Positions 28,112 through 37,421 of a stretch of DNA of 64,000 nt are shown in pieces. Origin of the DNA: an uncultured Planctomycetota bacterium (GTDB lineage Bacteria > Planctomycetota > Phycisphaerae > UBA1845 > Fen-1342). The DNA is taken from NCBI GenBank assembly GCA_900696525.1, contig CAADGL010000012.1, positions 248,001-312,000 of the forward strand. The letters are read 5' to 3'. The notes beneath the pieces are model-generated. The model was not told the origin of the DNA. It did no database searches and worked only from the letters and a program-made list of their open reading frames with translations. The translations under genes were made by a program, and so were the position numbers. Every line of letters starts with the position of its first letter. The first letter of the stretch is position 1.

Positions 28112-29464
28112 ATGCTCGGGACCGCCGCGCCGCGAAGGGGTGAGCGACATCGGCCGGAAGGGCTTCCGGCCGCGATCGGAACTCAACAGGCACCGAGGCC
28201 GGAATTGCCGCTGATTGCGATCCGCAACCTGACCAAGCTCTACCGCATGGGCGACTCGGTCGTCCGGGCGCTGAACGGCGTTGACCTGACGGTCGAGCGC
28301 GGCGAGTTCGTCGCGATCATCGGACCGTCGGGCAGCGGCAAGAGCACGATGATGCACCTGCTCGGGTGCCTCGACCGCCCGACCGCCGGCACGTACGAGT
28401 TCAACGGCCGCGACGTCGGCAAACTGTCCGACCGCGAGCTGGCCATCGTCCGCAACCGCGAGATCGGGTTCGTCTTCCAGACCTTCAACCTCATCAATCG
28501 CACGACCGCTTTGGCCAATGTCGGCGTGCCGCTGTTCTACGCCCGCCGCACCGACATCACCACCAAGGCCCGCGCCGCCCTCGACCACGTCGGGCTCACC
28601 GCGCGCGCCGCGCACCGGCCGAGCGAGCTCTCGGGCGGCGAGCGGCAGCGCGTCGCGATCGCCCGCGCCATCGTCAACGACCCGCTGCTGCTGCTGGCGG
28701 ACGAGCCGACCGGCAACCTCGACACGCGCACCGGCGAGCAGATCATGGATATCTTCCACGCCCTCAATCGCCGGGGCGTGACCATCGTCGTCGTGACGCA
28801 CGAGCCCGACATCGCCGCCCAGGCGCGGCGCATCGTCGCCATGCGCGACGGCAAGGTCGTCTCGGACGAGACGGCAGCCGACTACGAGGCGCGGCTCGGA
28901 CTCGCGCCGGCGCGGCGGCCACGCGGCGCCGCCACCGGGCCGCTGGCCGCCACCGGGCCGCTGGCCGTCGCCGCGCAGTGCAGCGCGGCGGCCGAGCCCG
29001 CGTCCGCGGCGGTTGGCGCCATGAACGGACCGGCGCCCGCCGGGGGCGCCGCCACGAGCGACTCGCCCGAAGCCGACCTGTCGCTGCCGCCGCGGATGGC
29101 GCGGGGCGCGACGACGGCCCTCGTGATCGGCGCGATCGGGCCGCTGCTGGCGCTGGCGCTGTGGACGTCGGCCAAGGTACTGATCGTGGCGACGGGCGGC
29201 GTGCCGCGCGTCGAGCCCGGCGCGCTGCCGCCGACGCCCATGCTCATCGCCGCGGGGCTCGGTCTGCTGTCGCTGCTGGTGGGGCTGGGGGTGGGATGCG
29301 TGGCGATTTTCTGGGGACGCTCCGTGCTCCATCACGTCCGCCAGGAGCCGGGTCACTGGCTCGGCGTGGGTCGAGCGCGGCTGGGCATTGCGCTGGGCGG
29401 GCTCGGGCTGGCGATGCCGTTCCTGCTGCTCATCCTGAATCGGGCGCTCGGGTCCGTCGGCTGA
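28112..29464 (+). CDS. MacB/LolD-type ABC ATPase fused to a membrane tail
   Basis: The 450-residue protein has a complete ATPase of the MacB/LolD group: Walker A 'GPSGSGKST', Q-loop 'FVFQTFNL', signature '[14 protein letters not shown]', Walker B '[13 protein letters not shown]' and H-loop 'VVTHEPD'. After about residue 260 an Ala/Pro-rich linker leads to a C-terminal region with about three membrane helices and '[14 protein letters not shown]', reminiscent of DUF4190. This is not the FtsX/MacB permease domain. The next gene is rsmB on the opposite strand, so the permease expected with a MacA-like adaptor is missing from this locus. The exact N-terminus is uncertain; the domain itself begins near '[11 protein letters not shown]'. 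Confidence 0.87.
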   Translation: MLGTAAPRRGERHRPEGLPAAIGTQQAPRPELPLIAIRNLTKLYRMGDSVVRALNGVDLTVERGEFVAIIGPSGSGKSTMMHLLGCLDRPTAGTYEFNGRDVGKLSDRELAIVRNREIGFVFQTFNLINRTTALANVGVPLFYARRTDITTKARAALDHVGLTARAAHRPSELSGGERQRVAIARAIVNDPLLLLADEPTGNLDTRTGEQIMDIFHALNRRGVTIVVVTHEPDIAAQARRIVAMRDGKVVSDETAADYEARLGLAPARRPRGAATGPLAATGPLAVAAQCSAAAEPASAAVGAMNGPAPAGGAATSDSPEADLSLPPRMARGATTALVIGAIGPLLALALWTSAKVLIVATGGVPRVEPGALPPTPMLIAAGLGLLSLLVGLGVGCVAIFWGRSVLHHVRQEPGHWLGVGRARLGIALGGLGLAMPFLLLILNRALGSVG

Positions 29465-29467
29465 GAA

Positions 29468-30940
29468 TCACGGCGGGGCCATGAGCATCGCGACGTATCC
29501 GCCGTCGTGCCAGTCTGCGAGCCGCGCCCCCCACGCCGGCAGCGTCGTGCGCGTCGCCGCGATGGCCCAGTCCGGACGCCCTCTGGCAAAGCCGGCGACC
29601 ACCTCGTCGTTCTCCTGCGGCTCGATGCTGCACGTGCTGTAGATCAGCCGCCCGCCGGGGCGCAGCCGCGCGGCGGCGCGGTCGAGGAGCTCGCGCTGCA
29701 AGGCGACCAGCGACGCGAGCTTGCGCGGCGTCAGGCTCAGCCGCGCCTCCGGCCGACGCGCCAGCACGCCGCTGTTGCTGCATGGGGCATCGACGATGGC
29801 GGCGTCGAACGCGCCTTCGTCGCCGGCGTCATCCAGCCGCGCGGCGCGGATGCAATCGAGGCCGAGGCGCGCGGCGTTCTCGGCGATGCGAGCGACACCA
29901 GCGGCGGACGTGTCGCAGGCCAGCACCAGCCCGCGATTGTCGAGGTCTTCGGCAATCACCAGCGACTTGCCGCCCGGCGCGGCGCACAGATCGAGCACGC
30001 GCTCGCCCGGCCGCGCGCCCACGAAGCGCGCCGCCTCATGCGCCGTCGGGTCCTGCACGAACGCCAGCCCTTCCCGAAACAGCCCGGCGGATGACGCCGC
30101 GGCCGCTGATGGCAAAAACGCGGCGTCGCCGGCGAGCTCGGCGCCGGCGCCGAACTCGGCGCGGACGCGCGCGGCGAAGGCGTCCGCCCCGACCCGGAGC
30201 CGGGCGCGCTGAAGGACAATCGCGGGCTGGGCCTGCGACGCCCACGCGATCGACTCCGCGACGTCAGGCCCGTGGCGTTGCACCCACTTGCGGAATCGTT
30301 GCGGGCGCTCGCCCGTGGCCGCCGCCAAGTGGGCAACCAGGTCGTCGGGCGCCGGCAGCACGTCCTGCGAGAACCGGCAGGCGCGCTGGTAATCGACCCG
30401 CACGTGCCTCGGCGACAGACGCCGCCAATCCGTCCGCGCCTCGACGATGCTCCCGGTCAACCGCCGGAGCACCGCGTTGACGAGCCGCGGCGCGCGACCG
30501 CCCACAACCGCACGGGCCAGCTCGACCGCCTCATGCACCGCGGCGAACGCCGGCACCCGGTCCATCCAGATGAGCTGATATGCCCCCGTCGCGAGGATCG
30601 CGAGCGTCTCGCGCGGCGTCCGGCGCGGATCGACGCCGGCGACGGCCCGCAGCACGCACCGGATCGTGAAGAAGTGCCGGATGGCGCCCAGCGCGACGTT
30701 CAGGGCCAGGGCGTGCTCGCGCGGCGCAAGGCGTTGCTGCTCGGCGAGCGCGGCGAGCGTCTCGTGTACGAACCGGCCGCGGCCCAGCGCTCCGCACACC
30801 GCCCGCACCGCCGCCTCCCGGCCGGATACCAGGTCCGGCGCTTCGGACCTCGCCGTCGTCACACCGCGATGGGACGTGGCCCCAGCCGCCTTGTCGGCGG
30901 TGCGGCGTCGGTGGCGGGGGTAAGGCGCGCGGTTTGCCAC
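29468..30940 (-). CDS. rsmB: 16S rRNA (cytosine-C5) methyltransferase RsmB
   Basis: The 490-residue protein combines an N-terminal NusB-like RNA-binding domain ('REAAVRAVCGALGRGRF', 'AVHEAVELAR', 'LVNAVLRRL') with a Rossmann methyltransferase. It has the SAM motif 'VLDLCAAPGGKSL', 'VDAPCSNSGVLARRPE' and the catalytic Cys in 'YSTCSIEPQEND'. RsmB makes m5C967 in the small-subunit rRNA. The first 35 residues are Arg-rich and variable; GTG at 30940 is listed, but an internal GTG just before 'TTARSEAP' is possible. It converges on the ABC gene with three bases between. Confidence 0.94.
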   Translation of the reverse strand: MANRAPYPRHRRRTADKAAGATSHRGVTTARSEAPDLVSGREAAVRAVCGALGRGRFVHETLAALAEQQRLAPREHALALNVALGAIRHFFTIRCVLRAVAGVDPRRTPRETLAILATGAYQLIWMDRVPAFAAVHEAVELARAVVGGRAPRLVNAVLRRLTGSIVEARTDWRRLSPRHVRVDYQRACRFSQDVLPAPDDLVAHLAAATGERPQRFRKWVQRHGPDVAESIAWASQAQPAIVLQRARLRVGADAFAARVRAEFGAGAELAGDAAFLPSAAAASSAGLFREGLAFVQDPTAHEAARFVGARPGERVLDLCAAPGGKSLVIAEDLDNRGLVLACDTSAAGVARIAENAARLGLDCIRAARLDDAGDEGAFDAAIVDAPCSNSGVLARRPEARLSLTPRKLASLVALQRELLDRAAARLRPGGRLIYSTCSIEPQENDEVVAGFARGRPDWAIAATRTTLPAWGARLADWHDGGYVAMLMAPP

Positions 30941-31057
30941 GAAAATCTCCGATGGCTAGTGTATGGCCGCGCCGGTCCGCGGGAGTAACGAGCGGAAGCA
31001 GGGAGTAAGTGGGAGCAAGGGAGCAACCCGCCGGCCCGGCTGTCACAAGGACCACCC

Positions 31058-31804
31058 ATGGTTGACTCGGTGCCACTGCTGCTTGCGACCGCCGCGACGG
31101 TCGGCCTGGTGCACACGCTCGCCGGGCCGGATCACTACGTCCCGTTCATCGCCATGGCGCGCGTCGGGAACTGGTCATGGCGGCGGACGATGCTGGTGAC
31201 GGCGCTCTGCGGCGTCGGGCACGTGCTGGGTTCTGTCGTGCTCGGGCTCGTGGGAATCGCCATCGGTCTGGCCTTGAGCGGCATCGAGGCTTTCGAGGGA
31301 TTCCGGGGCGACATCGCCGCCTGGCTGCTGCTGTCGTTCGGCGTGGCCTACGCCGCGTGGGGCCTTCGTCACGCGCTCCGTCGACGCCGGCACACGCACG
31401 CGCACGTGCACGCGGACGGCACCGTCCATGTCCACTGGCACGATCACACCGGCGAGCACGCCCACGTCCACGCGCCGCCGCTCGTCCCGGCGGGCGAGAC
31501 CGCCGGCGGCGGCGTCCCGGTGTCGCGGATGACCCCGTGGGTGCTGTTCACGATCTTCGTGTTCGGCCCCTGCGAGCCGTTGATTCCGCTGCTCATGTAC
31601 CCGGCGGCGGAAAGCCACTGGATGGCCGCCGTCCTGGTCGCGCTGGTGTTCAGCACGGTCACGATCGGCACGATGCTGACGGTGGTGGCGGCGGCGCACG
31701 CCGGGCTGGCGAGGCTCTCGTTCTCGCGGTTCGAGCCCTACTCGCACCTGTCCGCCGGCGCGGCGCTGGCGGCCTGCGGCGGGCTGATGGTCATCGGTTT
31801 TTGA
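31058..31804 (+). CDS. Membrane protein with His-rich loop, probable metal transporter
   Basis: The 248-residue protein has about six helices in two halves. The first opens with 'GLVHTLAGPDHYVPFIAMA', resembling the HxxxxDH helix of nickel/cobalt and UreH-like transporters. A central cytosolic or periplasmic loop (residues about 112-148) carries more than ten histidines in HxH patterns. The second half contains 'FVFGPCEPLIPLLMYPA', like the FGPC-E-P-L motif of this group. AAGGA lies six bases before the ATG. A divalent-metal role (Ni, Co or Zn) is supported by family similarity and histidine content, but the metal is not determined. It converges with the M16 peptidase gene. Confidence 0.8.
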   Translation: MVDSVPLLLATAATVGLVHTLAGPDHYVPFIAMARVGNWSWRRTMLVTALCGVGHVLGSVVLGLVGIAIGLALSGIEAFEGFRGDIAAWLLLSFGVAYAAWGLRHALRRRRHTHAHVHADGTVHVHWHDHTGEHAHVHAPPLVPAGETAGGGVPVSRMTPWVLFTIFVFGPCEPLIPLLMYPAAESHWMAAVLVALVFSTVTIGTMLTVVAAAHAGLARLSFSRFEPYSHLSAGAALAACGGLMVIGF

Positions 31805-31831
31805 CGTCGGCAGTTCAAGCGGCCGGTGGGC

Positions 31832-33070
31832 TCAGGGCCAGTCGCGCGGACCGCAGGAGATCAGGAGGCCGGGGCCGTCGATCGGATACGTGCGCAGGTA
31901 GTCGGCGATCGACTCGGCGCTGACGGCATCGACGTCGGCGAGGCGCTCCTGCGGGGTGCGCGGTTTACCCCATCCTTCGAGGTCGTCGATGATCTGCATC
32001 AGGCGCGTGCGCGGGTTCTCGGCCTCCAGGGCCAGGTGGGTGCGGCGCTGATTCTTGACGCGCTGCACCTCGTCGGGCAGCACGCCGCCGCGCGTGATCT
32101 CCGCCGCCTGCTCGCGCAGCGCCGCGAGCATCTCGTCGCACTTTTCGGGCTCGCCGTCGGTGAAGAGGGCCATGAGGCCGCAGTCGGCGTAGGAGAGCCA
32201 GACGGCGCCGGCCTGGGAGCAGACGCCTTTCTCGACAATCTTCCAGTAGCAGCGCGAGTTGTGCCCGCCGAAGATTGCGCACAGCGCCTCGATCGTCTCC
32301 GACTGCGCGTGGCCGTGCGGCACGCTCGCGTACAGCAGCGCCAGCGTCTGCTGCTTGAACTGCGGCAGCCGCAGCTTGTGCACGCCGGCCGCCGGCGGCG
32401 CGGGCGGGGGCGCGAGGGGTCGCCCGTTCGCGGCCCCGTCCCAATCGCCGCAGAAGCGCTCCGCGGCGGCAAAGACGGCGTCGGGGGACAGGGCGCCGCT
32501 GACGATCAGCGTCACGTTCCGCGGCGCGTAGCGGCGGCGCAGGTAGTCGAGCATGGTCTCGCGCGGCAGCTTCTCGATTGTCTCCTTCTCCCCGAGGATC
32601 TCGTGCGCCAGCGCGTGCGACCCGAACACCGTCTCGTGCAGGAAGTTCCAGACGTGATGCTCGAAGCTGTCGGCGCTCATCGCGATCTCTTCGAGGATCA
32701 CCTTGCGCTCGGTCTCGAACTCCTCCGCCGGCAGCGCCGGGCGCATCATGTCCGCCAGCAGCTCGAGCTGCGGCTCGGCGGCGTGCGCCGGCACCCAGCC
32801 GTAATAGAGCGTGTGCTCTTTTCCGGTGAAGGCGTTGTAGATGCTGCCGAGCTCGTCGAACCCGACCGTGATGGCCCGCCAGTCGCGCCGCGCCGTGCCC
32901 TTGAAGCACATGTGCTCCAGGAAGTGGCTCACCCCGTGCTCGTGGGGCGCCTCGTCCCGTGCGCCCGTCCTCACCAGAAACCCGACGGCGGTCGACCGCA
33001 CCTGGGCCATGCTCTCGCAGACGATGCGCAGGCCATTCGACAGCGTTCTCTCAACAAACGTCGATTGCAT
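31832..33070 (-). CDS. M16-family zinc metallopeptidase
   Basis: The 412-residue protein is a single-chain pitrilysin-type peptidase. The inverted zinc motif HFLEH (His49, Glu52, His53) and the downstream Glu in 'VILEEIAM' are intact. The C-terminal half contains 'FGGHNSRCYWKIVEKGVCSQAGAVW', close to the R/Y substrate region of the family but here with a cysteine-rich variation. Processing peptidases of this type cleave peptides in the periplasm or cytoplasm. The ATG at 33070 puts 'VERTLSNGLRIV' at the start as expected; a much longer in-frame reading upstream has no family similarity and overlaps the divergent glycosyltransferase. Its partner subunit, if any, is not here. Confidence 0.93.
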   Translation of the reverse strand: MQSTFVERTLSNGLRIVCESMAQVRSTAVGFLVRTGARDEAPHEHGVSHFLEHMCFKGTARRDWRAITVGFDELGSIYNAFTGKEHTLYYGWVPAHAAEPQLELLADMMRPALPAEEFETERKVILEEIAMSADSFEHHVWNFLHETVFGSHALAHEILGEKETIEKLPRETMLDYLRRRYAPRNVTLIVSGALSPDAVFAAAERFCGDWDGAANGRPLAPPPAPPAAGVHKLRLPQFKQQTLALLYASVPHGHAQSETIEALCAIFGGHNSRCYWKIVEKGVCSQAGAVWLSYADCGLMALFTDGEPEKCDEMLAALREQAAEITRGGVLPDEVQRVKNQRRTHLALEAENPRTRLMQIIDDLEGWGKPRTPQERLADVDAVSAESIADYLRTYPIDGPGLLISCGPRDWP

Positions 33071-33253
33071 GCTCGTCCCCGCCAGGTTCCCGCTGCACGA
33101 GCCGCCGACGCTTCCTGCGTTTCCCCACGGCCCGGATCCGCACATTAACCCGGCCGCCGCCGCCGCTCCAGCCGGCGCCGGGCCCATCGCCGGCGGCCGG
33201 CAGTTGGCGGCGGGCCCGGCGCGCGGCAGAATGAACCGCCGGAGATCGCCGCC

Positions 33254-34939
33254 TTGACTGCCCGAATAACCGAACCCGCCCCGGATTCCGCCGCCTGGAC
33301 GCCGCCCGCCGCAGTGGTCGGTGACGCGCCGCCCAGGACGATGCTCCAGCGCCTGCGGCGGCGCGTGGCGCCCGACGGCACGCTGCGGCGCGATCTCGTG
33401 CGGCTGGTCTTCTTCGATCTGCCGGCCTGGTCCGCGGCCGGCGCGCGGGGGATCCTGCCGGCGCTTGCGGCCCTGCGCCGCACGGCGCAGCGCGAGTGGC
33501 TGCCGCTCGCGGCCGCCGCTCCGGCGCGTTTCGGTGCGATGTTGTGGGCCGCGGCCGGCCTTCGCGAGCCACTGAGCGACCATGCGTACGAGTTCGCCCG
33601 TCTTCGCCGGGCGCGCCGGGCGCGGTACGTCGTCGAGACCCGGCGCGTGCGCTGCGTGTGCGAGCCCGGCCTGGTGAGCGTGGTGCTGCCGGTCTACAAC
33701 GGCGCGCAGTACGTGCGCGAGGCGATCGACAGCGTTCTGGCTCAGGACTATGCGGCCTGGGAGCTGCTGATCGTGGACGACGGATCGACCGACGACACGC
33801 CCGCGATCGTCGCCGACTGCGCCGCCCGCGACGAGCGCATCCGCGTGCTGCGCCAGGTCAACCGCAAGCTGCCGGCGGCGCTCAACGCCGGATTCGCGGC
33901 GGCGCGCGGCGAGTACCTCACGTGGCTGAGCGACGACAACCGGTTCAAGCCGTCGTTTCTCGGGCGAATGGTGGCGTGCCTGCGCCGCAACCCGGGTTGG
34001 GACATGGTCTATGCCAACCTGGACATCATCGACGACCAGGGACGGCCCCTGCGCGGCGCCGACTGGTACGCCGACCGTCAATGCCCGCCCGGCAGTGAGC
34101 ACATCTGCCTGCCGCACGATACGTCGGAGCTCAACATGTGGGGGAACAACCACGTCGGCGCCGCTTTCCTGTACCGGGCGGCCGTTGCCCATCTGATCGG
34201 GCCGTACGACGAACGCCGCTTCGGCGTCGAGGACTACGACTACTGGCTGCGCATCAACGCCGTGCTCACGCTCCGCCACGCGGACTTCGACGATCCGGTC
34301 TACGACTATCGGCTGCATGGAAAATCGCTCACGGCGCGCGACGCCGAGGTCGGCATTACGCGCGCCCGCGCCGGACTGATGGCTTTCGAAGCATGGCGGC
34401 GCGCCTGCTGGCTCGCTCCGCTGACCTGGGCGGTGAGCTACGAAGCCGACGACGCCCGGGCGGCTTCCTGGGCCGCCCGCCTGGCGGCCCTCGCCCGCCG
34501 GGCCGGCCATCTCCGGACCGGCAGGCTCGGTCCGGCCAGGGCCCCGGAAAGATCAACGCCGACGGCGCGCGTCCTGATCACCGCAAACCAGGACGCCGTC
34601 CCCGACGCGACGGCGCCGGTGCATGAGGCCCGCATACTCGTGTACGTCGGCCATCGGCCGCTGCGCCGGCCGCCGGCTGGATGGAACCTGACCATCGCGA
34701 CGGAGGAATCGCTGTCGCCGGTGGATTCGCCCGGCGAGCGGCTCGGTTGGCTGGTGATCGCGGACGCACCCGCGCTGTTCAGCGCCATCGATCTCCGCAG
34801 TCGGGCGGAGTATCTGCTCCGCGCCGGGGATGCCGGGATCGAGAGCGTTCGCTCAGGTCCCAGAAAACCGGCCGTCGCCGGTTGGCTTCGCAGGCTGCTC
34901 ATTGAGCCCGTCGAGCGCCGCCGGATTCGCGCCGAGTGA
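33254..34939 (+). CDS. Family 2 glycosyltransferase
   Basis: The 561-residue protein starts at TTG (33254) with GGAG nine bases upstream. After about 135 residues without clear homology, a GT-A core is obvious: 'VSVVLPVYNGAQYVREAIDS', 'LLIVDDGSTDDTPAIV', 'GEYLTWLSDDNRFKPSF' (DxD-equivalent) and 'FGVEDYDYWLRI' (catalytic base region). The last 150 residues lack a recognised domain. Such enzymes transfer sugars from nucleotide donors to surface polysaccharide or protein. No membrane helix is evident. It is divergent from the M16 peptidase and not part of an obvious polysaccharide cluster. Confidence 0.92.
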   Translation: MTARITEPAPDSAAWTPPAAVVGDAPPRTMLQRLRRRVAPDGTLRRDLVRLVFFDLPAWSAAGARGILPALAALRRTAQREWLPLAAAAPARFGAMLWAAAGLREPLSDHAYEFARLRRARRARYVVETRRVRCVCEPGLVSVVLPVYNGAQYVREAIDSVLAQDYAAWELLIVDDGSTDDTPAIVADCAARDERIRVLRQVNRKLPAALNAGFAAARGEYLTWLSDDNRFKPSFLGRMVACLRRNPGWDMVYANLDIIDDQGRPLRGADWYADRQCPPGSEHICLPHDTSELNMWGNNHVGAAFLYRAAVAHLIGPYDERRFGVEDYDYWLRINAVLTLRHADFDDPVYDYRLHGKSLTARDAEVGITRARAGLMAFEAWRRACWLAPLTWAVSYEADDARAASWAARLAALARRAGHLRTGRLGPARAPERSTPTARVLITANQDAVPDATAPVHEARILVYVGHRPLRRPPAGWNLTIATEESLSPVDSPGERLGWLVIADAPALFSAIDLRSRAEYLLRAGDAGIESVRSGPRKPAVAGWLRRLLIEPVERRRIRAE

Positions 34940-35157
34940 CGTCACTGACGCGCTGAACCACGGGCCGAGCGGATATACTGATTGAGACGAGGGGAGCCAG
35001 GCGGCCGGGCGACGGTGAATCAGCCGGCATCGCCCGCCACTGCTTCCGGGCGGTTGCAGTATCGGCAGCCCAAGGTCCTTCGGGTGTTCGGTCGCCGCCG
35101 AATGTTCGGCATTGGGACCTTTCGCGGGCGACGCGGGAAGCGAGGGAGGCCAGCGCG
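34940..35157 (+). promoter_or_regulatory. Upstream region of the secreted protease gene
   Basis: A good -10 element, TATACT (34974-34979), lacks a clear -35. The leader contains a perfect GCCGAA/TTCGGC hairpin (35097-35110) nested in an AAGGTCC/GGACCTT repeat (35072-35121). GGGAGG lies eight bases before the ATG at 35158. Confidence 0.4.
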
Positions 35158-37179
35158 ATGAACGGATGCGCCATTGGCTCGAGGGGTCTTGTTGCGCGCC
35201 TGGCCGGCGCGTGGCTGGCGGCCTGCTGTGGCGCGTCGGCTCTTGCGCAGAGCGCTCCCTGGCCAAGCCGGGTCGTCGCGTATCGCGTGGATTCCGGTCC
35301 GGTCGAATCGGCGCTCAGCCCCGTCGATCACGAAGTCGTCTACTCGACCGTCGTGCTCGTCCCGGGCGCCCAGTGGCTCCGGCTGCTGTTCGGCGACGTG
35401 CGCCTGGCCGGCGACCCGGCGGGCAACGGCTCATACCTGCTCATCACGTCGCTCGCAGACGGCGACGCCCAGGTATTGAACGCCGAGCACCTGGGCCAGT
35501 GGCGAAACACGTCGGCGTATTTCAACGGCGACGCGGTGCTGGTAGAGCTCGTGTCCTACGGCGGCACGGGCCCGAGCGTGCTCGTGCTCGATGGGGTGAT
35601 GGCCGGCGAGGCGTTGGGCCAGGTCGTGGCGGATCTCTGCGGCGCAGATGACCGGGTCCTTTCCAGCGATCCGCGCGTCGCGCGGCATCCCGCCGCCGGC
35701 TGCACGGCATTCATGATCAACGACGTCAACAGCCAGTTCCTCACGGCCGGGCACTGCGGCGCCGTGGCGCAGCAGTTGATTCAGTTCAACGTGCCGCTCT
35801 CGAACGGGCAGGGCAACATCGTGAACCCGCCGGCGTCTGAGCAATACGCGGTGGAGCCAAGCTCCAGCCAGGGCTTCGATGGCCCGGTCGGCGACGACTG
35901 GCACTACTTCGGCGTGTTTCCGAACTCGGTGACGGGCCTGCAACCCTACCAGGCTCAGGCGGCACGCTTCACGATGGCTCTGCCGCCGCCAAGCCCGACC
36001 GGCCAGTCGATCCGCGTCACGGGCTATGGGACGGTCGAGCCGCCCGTGCCGCCACAGTGGAACCAGGCGCAGACGACCGACGTTGGCCCGATGGGGCAAG
36101 TCGTGGGGACGAGCATCCGCTATTTCACCGACACGTCGTCGGGCAACTCAGGTTCGCCGATCATCCACGAGAACTCGGGACAGTGCGTGGGAATCCACAC
36201 CAACGCCGGCTGCGGCCTGGGAGGCAATCGCGGCACGACGTTCGCCAACAGCGGCCTCCAGACCGCGCTGGCCAACCCGCTCGGCATCTGCCGCGCCGGG
36301 CAGGGACCAGTCGTGCCGCCGCTGTACGTCATCGGCGACCAGATGAATCACTTCGGGACGGCCGACACGGCTACGGGCACCTTCGGCAAGATCGTGCAGG
36401 TCGGCGCGAAGTGGCAGGGCCTGGCCTACTCGACCGACGCCGGCATCCTTTACGCAGTGAACACCGATCGGCAGTTGTTCACGATCGATCCGAACTCCGG
36501 CGCCGCGACGCTCCTGGGAACGCTCAGCGGTTCTCCCGGCACGATCACCGCCATGGCCTATGACCGCGTCAACAAGCGCATCGTCGGCATGCTCCAGAAT
36601 ACCGGCCAGTTGGCGGCCATCGACCCCAACGCGCTCACCGCCACCGGCTTCGGCGCGTCGACCTTCGGCAACATCGGCGGCCTGGCGTTCGACCCGGCGA
36701 GCGGCAAGCTTTTCGGCGTCGACGACACCGCCGCCGGCACCCGGCTCGTCAGCTTCGACCCCAACACGGGCGCCAAGACGACCATCGGCGCGCTCGGCGC
36801 CGGCATCAACGACTGTAACGGCATGGCCTACGTCGACGCAGAAGACGCGCTTTTCACCATCGACGCCGGCAGCGAGAACCTGCTGCGGGTCGATCGGCAA
36901 ACCGGGGCGGCCACGGTGGTGGGAAACACGGGGTCGCTGTTCGGGGCGGCGTACGGCATGGAGGCGATTCCTTCGCTCCCGCCGCCAGGCTGCCCAGGCG
37001 ACCTGGATGGCGACAACGCGACCGGCCAGGCCGATCTGGGCATCCTGCTGGCCGCGTATGGGACGTGCGAGGGCGATCCGCTGTACAACCCGGTTCCGGC
37101 GGAGCTGGCCGAGCCGCTGAATTGCGTGGACCAGGGGGATCTCGGCGTGCTTCTGGCCAACTATGGATGCGGGGGGTGA
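35158..37179 (+). CDS. Secreted trypsin-like protease with propeller-like region and dockerin-like tail
   Basis: The 673-residue protein has a signal peptide ending near 'GASALAQS'. A trypsin-fold domain follows, with His199 ('TAGHC'), Asp246 or Asp247 ('GDDW') and Ser331 ('SGNSGSP'), so the catalytic triad appears complete. Residues about 380-600 contain repeated 'FDPNTGA', 'GLAYSTDAG' and 'GLAFDPASG' units typical of a beta-propeller-like or DUF4394-like region. The end carries two Asp-rich calcium-binding segments ('GDLDGDN...DLGILLAAYG', 'VDQGDLGVLLANYG') in the dockerin-like style of planctomycete secreted proteins. It is likely an exported protease anchored or assembled through the tail. 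Confidence 0.9.
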   Translation: MNGCAIGSRGLVARLAGAWLAACCGASALAQSAPWPSRVVAYRVDSGPVESALSPVDHEVVYSTVVLVPGAQWLRLLFGDVRLAGDPAGNGSYLLITSLADGDAQVLNAEHLGQWRNTSAYFNGDAVLVELVSYGGTGPSVLVLDGVMAGEALGQVVADLCGADDRVLSSDPRVARHPAAGCTAFMINDVNSQFLTAGHCGAVAQQLIQFNVPLSNGQGNIVNPPASEQYAVEPSSSQGFDGPVGDDWHYFGVFPNSVTGLQPYQAQAARFTMALPPPSPTGQSIRVTGYGTVEPPVPPQWNQAQTTDVGPMGQVVGTSIRYFTDTSSGNSGSPIIHENSGQCVGIHTNAGCGLGGNRGTTFANSGLQTALANPLGICRAGQGPVVPPLYVIGDQMNHFGTADTATGTFGKIVQVGAKWQGLAYSTDAGILYAVNTDRQLFTIDPNSGAATLLGTLSGSPGTITAMAYDRVNKRIVGMLQNTGQLAAIDPNALTATGFGASTFGNIGGLAFDPASGKLFGVDDTAAGTRLVSFDPNTGAKTTIGALGAGINDCNGMAYVDAEDALFTIDAGSENLLRVDRQTGAATVVGNTGSLFGAAYGMEAIPSLPPPGCPGDLDGDNATGQADLGILLAAYGTCEGDPLYNPVPAELAEPLNCVDQGDLGVLLANYGCGG

Positions 37180-37310
37180 CGGGAGAGGCGGTGCGGATTC
37201 GGGCCCGCCGGTCGGCTTCTGGAAACGATTACGGCGGATTCGGAGCGGACCTGGGCTCTTTCCCGACGCGGGGTCTGCCCGTTTCCGGCCGGTCTAGCTC
37301 AAGCCGACGG

Positions 37311-37338
37311 TTGACTTTCCCCGATGCGAAGCTAGAGT
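37311..37338 (+). promoter_or_regulatory. Candidate thrS-infC promoter
   Basis: TTGACT (37311-37316) is followed after 16 bases by TAGAGT (37333-37338). Transcription would begin near 37346, just before the 37349-37368 hairpin. Confidence 0.5.
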
Positions 37339-37394
37339 GAAGGTCAGCGGCAGCCGGCCGCGGCTGCCAGCTTCGTCTGGATGGGCGGCGTTTG

Positions 37395-37421
37395 ATGCGT
37401 TCGGAAACAACACGTGCATAA
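37395..37421 (+). CDS. Possible leader peptide with tandem Thr codons
   Basis: A nine-codon frame in the thrS leader reads MRSETTRA and contains two adjacent ACA threonine codons, which look rare in this GC-rich sequence. A hairpin GCGCCGG/CCGGTGC with an inner AGCAC/GTGCT stem follows at 37441-37473. The ribosome-binding site is poor. It could be an attenuation peptide sensing charged tRNA-Thr, or chance. Confidence 0.25.
   Translation: MRSETTRA

Noticed and set aside
33071..34510. In-frame N-terminal extension of the M16 peptidase
   Set aside because: The extension overlaps the divergent family 2 glycosyltransferase and has no similarity; the peptidase N-terminus begins correctly at 33070.
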